Positions 33,837 through 39,618 of a stretch of 39,618 nucleotides of DNA are shown here, one piece after another. The translations under genes were made by a program, and so were the position numbers. Source of the DNA: Dimargaris cristalligena (lineage: Eukaryota; Kickxellomycota; Dimargaritomycetes; Dimargaritales; Dimargaritaceae). Within the stretch, counting starts at the first letter, position 1, and the number at the start of each line of letters is the position of its first letter. The notes under the pieces are model-generated. The model worked only from the letters and a program-made list of their open reading frames with translations. It was not told the DNA's origin and did not search any database. The stretch spans positions 1 to 39,618 of the forward strand of contig JANBQC010000242.1 in assembly GCA_027576995.1 (NCBI GenBank), written 5' to 3'.

Positions 33837-36800
33837 GCCCCCTTCCCCCCCGCCCTTAAACCCTAACGTAACTGATGCGGGCCTTGTATAACAGGAATAT
33901 GGCCTCGGTTGCTATTCCGCACCCCTCCTGCTTCCCACAGTCAGATCAGCAGTACACCACCAGTCTTAAGCCAATGGTATATTTTCTAAGTTACGTATGA
34001 CATGTTTTACCACGACCACGCTATTCACTCCCCCCTTTTTCTATACCCAGTCTGTACTTTACTTACTACAATCCTCCTGTCTTCTACCTCTCGTCTCCTA
34101 ATTCATAATTCCGTTTTCAGCCCAACCAATTCGCTACCAGTAGTTTAATATGTGCCTTCTGGTTCTAGACCCGTATGAGGATTAGTCGTCTCTTCTCCGA
34201 CATAATGGTCGATATTTGCCTAAGCATTTTTGCAATATTCTAATGTATTTCACCTCACTGTAAACCCACCAATCGTTCATAATTTAGCCTGATGTTCGCA
34301 TAATTCGTCCGTACTTTTTCCTATTGTCTACACAGCATCTCACTTTATCTCATTTCATTCCACCCGTTGGCGTTATCATCACTGGTCTGTCATGTAGAAT
34401 ACCACCCTCAGTGCAAGGGATATTCCGCGAATATCCCGTTTTTAATAACTTCTAGTACTCTCCACTCGCTTTCTCACCATTTGCAGTCAAAATAAACCAG
34501 CCCTCAATTCCAAAACTGCTGTATTCTATCCACATGTCCTTCGGATGAGGTGCCTTTGGGTAGATTGGATGGTGGTAACCATTGAGAGTTCCCGCTAATA
34601 CCCAACAGTAAGTATCCCAAAGGGGTACAATTTCGTAGTGTATCTCTTTTGCGGTTCCTTCAGGAGAGTGTGTACCTGCCATCGAAGCCAAGGTCCTGCG
34701 TATTTAATTTCGCCAAGTTGGCCATTGTTTTTGTGGGCTTGTATATTTTGGGATTGGTTTGATGGTGACGAATTACATAAGAGGGACCACGCCGCGGGCT
34801 AAGGACGCGGGAGCCCTATCGGGGGTTTTCTAATGCGAGGCATCGGGATCTCTTGACTAATTGGATATAAGGGAGATCAGGTGGATGAATGAGTTAGTGC
34901 TGTAGCCCAACTCCATTATTATACTAGCCCAGTATAAATCTGCAATAGTGGCCAGGAGCGGGTCTCGTTTAGGTCCGGCATATTACACGGTGCTGAGGAC
35001 ATGGCTATAATGGTGTGGGTGCCGTACCATTTAGTCACCGCGATGCCTTGCATTCCCCTCCTCTTCACTTGCCGTGGCCGCCGGTTTTATTTCATTACAT
35101 TTTATGCACAGGGGCACCTGGTGTAAAGAGCAGCCTTCCGAAAGACGCTGTATTTTCTTAATTTGCCATCACCTAATATATTCGAATAGGCAGTTTTGCT
35201 TGGCATATGTCCACTGACTGATCCTCAAGTAGGCGGTTCGCTGAGTCGGGGTGGTCCCGTACTTAATATTAAAGCTGCTGCCGGGAATACACCCTACTGA
35301 GTTTGCTAGAGTGGGTCATGAACTCGGTTTTTTGGATACCCTCCCCCCTCCTACCGCATCTCTCTGCCTCACTATTAACAGCAATATAAAACCATGCACC
35401 GGTCCCTATTTGAGAAATCTATCCTCAGGAGACTCGAATCAGCGTCCATATACTGTAAGTAAATATACTCCACCACCCTCTTTTCCTTGTGGAACAGGAT
35501 ACTTGCAGAGTAGTACACTGAACCTCCAGACTGCACGGTCCAAACACTCTAAAGAAAAATAAGCCCTTTGCCCATCAATAGTGAATGAGGTGGATTGCAC
35601 ATTTTGGGGTTCCCAGCATGTACCATAAACTAAAGGCCAGCATTTCGCTGCGATTCGGGTCCTCTAATTTAACCTTTTCAGCTAGGGTCACACTTCCCCC
35701 CTCTCCTCCGAGATGAGGTCTCGGCCCAATCTGAGCCCTTGTCTGTGGATGCTATTAAAAGGTGGTGGATTACCTAGATTGCGGATTTGGAGGCAAAAGC
35801 TTTGCCTATTACGGGCCCTACTATCTTTAGCCATCCAGATTCGGATATCTCAACTGAATGGGACCTATATATGGCCCATATTATTTAGACGGTAGATCCG
35901 GATAACCAAAGTATAGGGAATGGGAAATGGTGTAGATTGACTGCTAAAATACCCACGCTGGTTTTTGGGCTGCCATACCAATCCTTTCCATGCCATTCAC
36001 TGAATAACAGGTATTGTGATGCTCTGAAAACAAATACGGCGGAGTTTCCGATGTTTTTGAATTGCCGGAGGGCCGGCATACTGCTTCACAAAACGACGGA
36101 GTTAGGCAAATTGCCGTAGTCTTAGAATCTATAGTCCCTGTATCACTGGTCTCGCTTTAGTAAATCCATGCCTAAAGTTTGGAAGTTGAAGTAGGGGCTG
36201 ATGACGTCGGCTGAACCATTCGCCCGATCAACCACCTTGGGGGCTCATCCTTTACCTCTCGTCTGGTCGGACTTTACTTACTTATATAGCCGGCTGTTCA
36301 ATCATATTGGGTTACGAGGGGTATAGTTGGGGACCCGGCAACTAAATGGGTGAGTACGGACGCAGACTGGGCACTAGTTGTTCTATATTAACGCCTCATG
36401 TACCCGCCTCCCGCTACACCGCCCAGTCCATTTGGTGTTGAAAGCTCACAGCATGTGTAAAACATCACTTGGTGAATGTATGATGCAGTACATTCGCCAA
36501 CAGCCACTTTTGGCCAATGGTCGAATCAATGACCGGGGGTTCCCATCGCAGTTAATTTAATTGCTTCCGAGTGGTTTGTCTTGTATTCCCGGTAAATACC
36601 TACTATACAGTAGAGGATATACCGATGAATTCGTCGAGTTGCAGAAGCCGGTTTGAAAATAGGTATTACTGAAGTGTTGGAAGAAATACATAGTGATGGT
36701 ATGATTACCATTCACATGCAATGCCTCCCACCCGAAATGCCTTGTACGGGGTGTATTTTATATTGGCACTTTCCACCCACGTAAATTGAAGGCTGTTATT

Positions 36801-37844
36801 TTGGGTGTAAGTCCATAGCGATATCAGTCTTCTGCAGGTGAGTCGGCTGGTATGGGTCACCTGTATCGCCCCAATCCTCGGTTACACCACCACTGGGAAA
36901 AACGAATGAAGCCTTGGTAAAAAAATATATGAAAAAGCGGCACGAGTTACCCACCGTGAAAAAAAAAACGACCATTGTCCGTATGAAGAGACGTGGTTAA
37001 TAATTGGGGACAATATTTTGAATCAAAATAGACTAATCAGGAATAGAGAATACGCGAAGAACCAATGCTGAAGGGCAGGATTTCTGAACAACTCCCGTAT
37101 ATCTGCCAACCTTCTAAAATCGTGGGAAGTAGGTGAGGGGGGGGGGTTAAGCCTGGATAGCGGAGACCCCTAAATAATAAGCCATTTGAGACCATTGTCC
37201 GTTAACCTGGCTTTTGCCCCAGCTTTGCACCAGCAATCCCAGAGTCTACCTTATTCAGAGAACACCCCCGGCCGACAGCAAGTTATCATAGTAATTAATG
37301 GACGTGCTCTAGATAACGGTGGTAAAAAATACTATTGGCAGAGAATAATAAGCGGGTGAGGAGTCGCATTATAACCTTATTTAAAGGTCAAACAAACTGG
37401 TACACGTGTGGGAGTTAGTTAACTGGTTTAACTCTGGGTGAATCGCGAACTTTCGGTACGTGTTCTATAGTACTAGGGCGTGTACGTGCAAATATATTAA
37501 TTTTGCGTGTATACATTGGAACCGGCTATAGTCGGCTAAAGACGAAGGTGAGAAGCCCCGCCATTGTTGTTCAAGGGTAAAACAAAAAGGAGTAGGTGGA
37601 CTGAGTAATAGCCTAATGGGGGATTACGTGGCTAATATAAATGCATAATACACACTGCAAGGCGGATAAAAACATAATTTAGACCAGGTCACCCCATGTT
37701 TTAAAATATTGGGATAGGTTGAGACAGATCGCCATTTAGCGATGAGGAGCAGCGGGTATCAATCACTGAATAGCAAGACAGTCCCCCAGCAGAAATAACG
37801 ATAGCCTATTATTCCAATAAGGATTTTCTGGTTGATAGACCTTT
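33837..37844. other. Intergenic region right of the C2H2 gene
   Basis: No gene is recognisable. The first few hundred bases are C/T-rich and probably hold the 3' untranslated region; TTACGTA-like sites occur near 33863 and 33990. A 103-codon plus-strand frame at 35251-35562 and a 79-codon minus-strand frame at 34452-34691 have no known domains. A run of ten G lies at 37137-37146. Confidence 0.4.
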
Positions 37845-38162
37845 ATGGTATCTAATCGTTATTATAGAAACCCAGTAGAGTACATAGCAGTCACACCAAT
37901 AAAATCAGGGGGGCCGGGTTTATTAGTAGAACCTAGAGCCATGGCAACCAATTGGTTAGTGACAATTCCTAGGAAGCTCCTCTACCAGAAGTCATACAAA
38001 CCACATCTTTCCTGGACACTTAACAGAGTATCTGCTGGTTCTGATAAGTATTTTGATTTGGCTACCCTCTTAAGGTACCTAAATCCCCTATCCATATTCC
38101 GCTCAGGCAGTCCTTCCAGCTATCTGAGATCTGTATTGGTATCCCTTTGTGACCACTCTTAG
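37845..38162 (+). other. Open frame inside the right-hand mobile-element block, possible retroelement coding relic
   Basis: A 105-codon frame starts at ATG 37845 and ends at 38160-38162. It begins where CG dinucleotides become rare, so it seems to belong to the mobile-element block rather than to host DNA. I do not recognise a domain. It precedes the direct LTR-like copy, where the 3' end of a pol or another element gene could lie. It may equally be a chance frame. Confidence 0.25.
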
Positions 38163-38473
38163 AACTGATAGCTTATACTATGCCAACTTATCCCAGCCTT
38201 TATACACCCACACCTTTTAGGACCCTGTACTTAGGTGCTATAATATTTACTGTTGTGTTCCTCCCTCACACCTACTAAAGCCCCTGTTGATGGGCATCCC
38301 ATGTATAGTAGGCACCTGCCAAACAGGCTTAAATATAATGTTTGGGCGGTTAACCATTGTGATATCTGTCACTAGGTGTTTAATATAAGGAAATCTTGGA
38401 TTTCAGTATTACTAATGTCACCCAGGTTAACCACTCTTAGTCTGTTAAGAGTCCCAAGGATAGGCTTATAATG

Positions 38474-38990
38474 GTAGGCAGGGCTAAAACTCAGCTAAGT
38501 GGGCTACTAGCATTAGGATGGGGGCATAGTACTAACCAATAGAGGCTTAAGCAATGGGATTATGCAAGAGATGTACAATGGCATACTTACTAGTCAGTAT
38601 AAGGGGGGTGAGTATATATAGAGTTTATTGGGGTAAACTAGGGGGTAAGGATAAGCTAGGGAATCTAACTGGTCCCAATGATGCCTGGTTATATATATAC
38701 AGGGGTAACTCCAGAGGGAGGTCCCAAGGGGAGATACTACTAGACTATGGTATAGATAAATAGACCAACCAGATGGGCCTCATATCTGGAATACTCTTAT
38801 GGGAACTGGAAGAGTCTTCAGATCAGTAGGTTAAGTGTTTTGTGTGAAGCATTGGGGGCTGGAAGGAGAATAGTTATATAACAACTGATGATCCCATAGT
38901 ACCGGGGTTGACCATGGGAGGGTTAATATGGTGCTATAAGGCCTAATAAGGGTAGACAATCATTAAGTCCAGATTAAGTCAGATTAGGAG
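38474..38990 (+). mobile_element. LTR-like terminal repeat, direct copy
   Basis: This copy is collinear with 1-517 over its full length and ends at the same GATTAGGAGGGC sequence followed by TGACA. It may extend further left than 38474, since the left copy is cut at position 1; TGTTG sequences around 38251 and 38285 are possible 5' ends for a TG...CA-type LTR. Downstream lies a gag-like fragment, the order expected after a 5' LTR. Confidence 0.7.
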
Positions 38991-39344
38991 GGCTGACATT
39001 ACCCTCTCCTACTGGAGCCTCATCCTTGAAACCTTTGACAAATGGAATGATCTGGTTGCTAGAGACTCATTCTTATTGGTGGTGTTTGTCATGTACCACA
39101 GGGGTCATGGTATAGGTGTTACCACTGTGGCAAGGTGGAGTGTCCCCTTGATTACCACAGGTATAAATTATTATATTTATATATAAGGTATGAAGTGGCT
39201 TTTTTTTCTGGTATAACCAGATTTTCTCCCTTCCCCTTTAACCCATTCTTTCCATATAAATTTTCCCTTTGATTTTTATATATTCCTATTAATTAATCCA
39301 CCATTTTCATAGAATTGGATATACATATTCATGCATGATTATTA
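38991..39344 (+). pseudogene. Decayed gag-like fragment between opposed repeat copies
   Basis: One plus frame contains FDKWNDLVARDSFL (from about 39036), resembling the central part of Ty3/Gypsy Gag. A second frame, 25 bp further on, contains RCYHCGKVEC, resembling the start of a CCHC zinc knuckle but lacking the correct His/Cys spacing. The two are out of frame with each other and closer together than in an intact Gag, so deletion and frameshift are implied. The assignment rests on short motifs. Positions 39165-39335 are AT-rich with T-runs and nothing coding. Confidence 0.3.
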
Positions 39345-39618
39345 GTGGCTGTTGGCCCTCCTAATCTGACTTAATCCAGACCTAACAATCACCCATCCTT
39401 ATTAGGCCTTATAGTGACATATTAACCCTCCTATAGTCACCCCCTGGTACTATGGGTCATCATTTATTATATAACCCCACTCATTCCAACCCCAATACTT
39501 TGCACCCCAAACACTCAACTTGCTGATCCAAGACTCTTCCTGTTCCCATGAGAGTCTTCCCAATGTAAAGCTATCCAGTCAGATTCTTTACCTATCCATA
39601 CCTTAGTCTTAGTAGTAT
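39345..39618 (-). mobile_element. LTR-like terminal repeat, inverted copy, truncated by the window edge
   Basis: The reverse complement aligns with about 243-517 at roughly 85% identity by eye and ends at GATTAGGAGGGC followed by CAACA. The flank beyond that point is unrelated to the flank of the direct copy, so the boundary is real. The copy is cut by the end of the window. It faces the direct copy, forming an inverted pair around the gag-like fragment. Confidence 0.7.

Larger units (their letters stand above)
37860..39618. mobile_element. Mobile-element block at the right end
   Basis: Composition and repeats mark this whole stretch as element derived. I count only about four CG dinucleotides in about 1,760 bp, none of them after 39000. 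It contains a direct LTR-like copy (38474-38990), a short stretch with gag-like peptide fragments, and an inverted copy (39345-39618). Its left boundary is approximate. The block runs off the window. Confidence 0.6.

Noticed and set aside
1..39618. CRISPR arrays, rRNA genes, telomere repeats
   Set aside because: No regularly spaced short repeats, no rRNA-like conserved blocks and no telomere-type tandem repeat at either end were seen; the ends are mobile-element repeats.

Overview
The window looks like a nuclear contig from a filamentous fungus, most likely an early-diverging lineage (a Zoopagomycota or Mucoromycota relative; this placement is inference). The reasons are two fungal-type transcription factors with Ser/Pro/His/Gln-rich low-complexity arms (a bHLH-zipper protein and an Msn2-like C2H2 protein), short introns with GTATGT-type donors, C/T-rich leaders before start codons, and wide AT-rich intergenic DNA. 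There are no bacterial-style operons, and I found no tRNA, rRNA or CRISPR array.

Layout, left to right. Positions 1-517 are a truncated copy of an LTR-like mobile-element repeat. Positions 843-2209 (minus) hold a three-exon gene for a secreted-then-anchored single-pass membrane protein with a probable PA (protease-associated) lumenal domain. Positions 5959-7689 (minus) hold an NADPH:quinone oxidoreductase of the qor/ZTA1 (zeta-crystallin) family with a long disordered N-terminal extension. Positions 12545-14011 (minus) hold a class B bHLH-leucine-zipper factor. An 18.5 kb stretch with no recognisable gene follows, up to an Msn2-like two-finger C2H2 factor at 32487-33836 (plus). From about 37860 to the right end the DNA is again mobile-element derived: a direct copy of the left-end repeat, a decayed gag-like fragment, and an inverted copy that runs off the end.

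A second, unrelated relic family is present in three dispersed copies of about 140 bp (5377-5520, 20203-20344, 25407-25550). Each has the same C-terminal peptide motif and the same downstream flank.

How the parts relate: the quinone reductase, the Msn2-like factor and the bHLH-zipper factor would fit a stress or developmental regulatory neighbourhood, but nothing in the sequence proves that they act together. The two transcription-factor genes are divergently oriented across the gene-poor interval. I did not find convincing evidence of a new multi-gene system. The points most worth a second look are the N-terminal extension on the quinone reductase, the CpG-free LTR-like repeats at both ends, the three-copy relic family, and a perfect inverted repeat just upstream of the zinc-finger gene.
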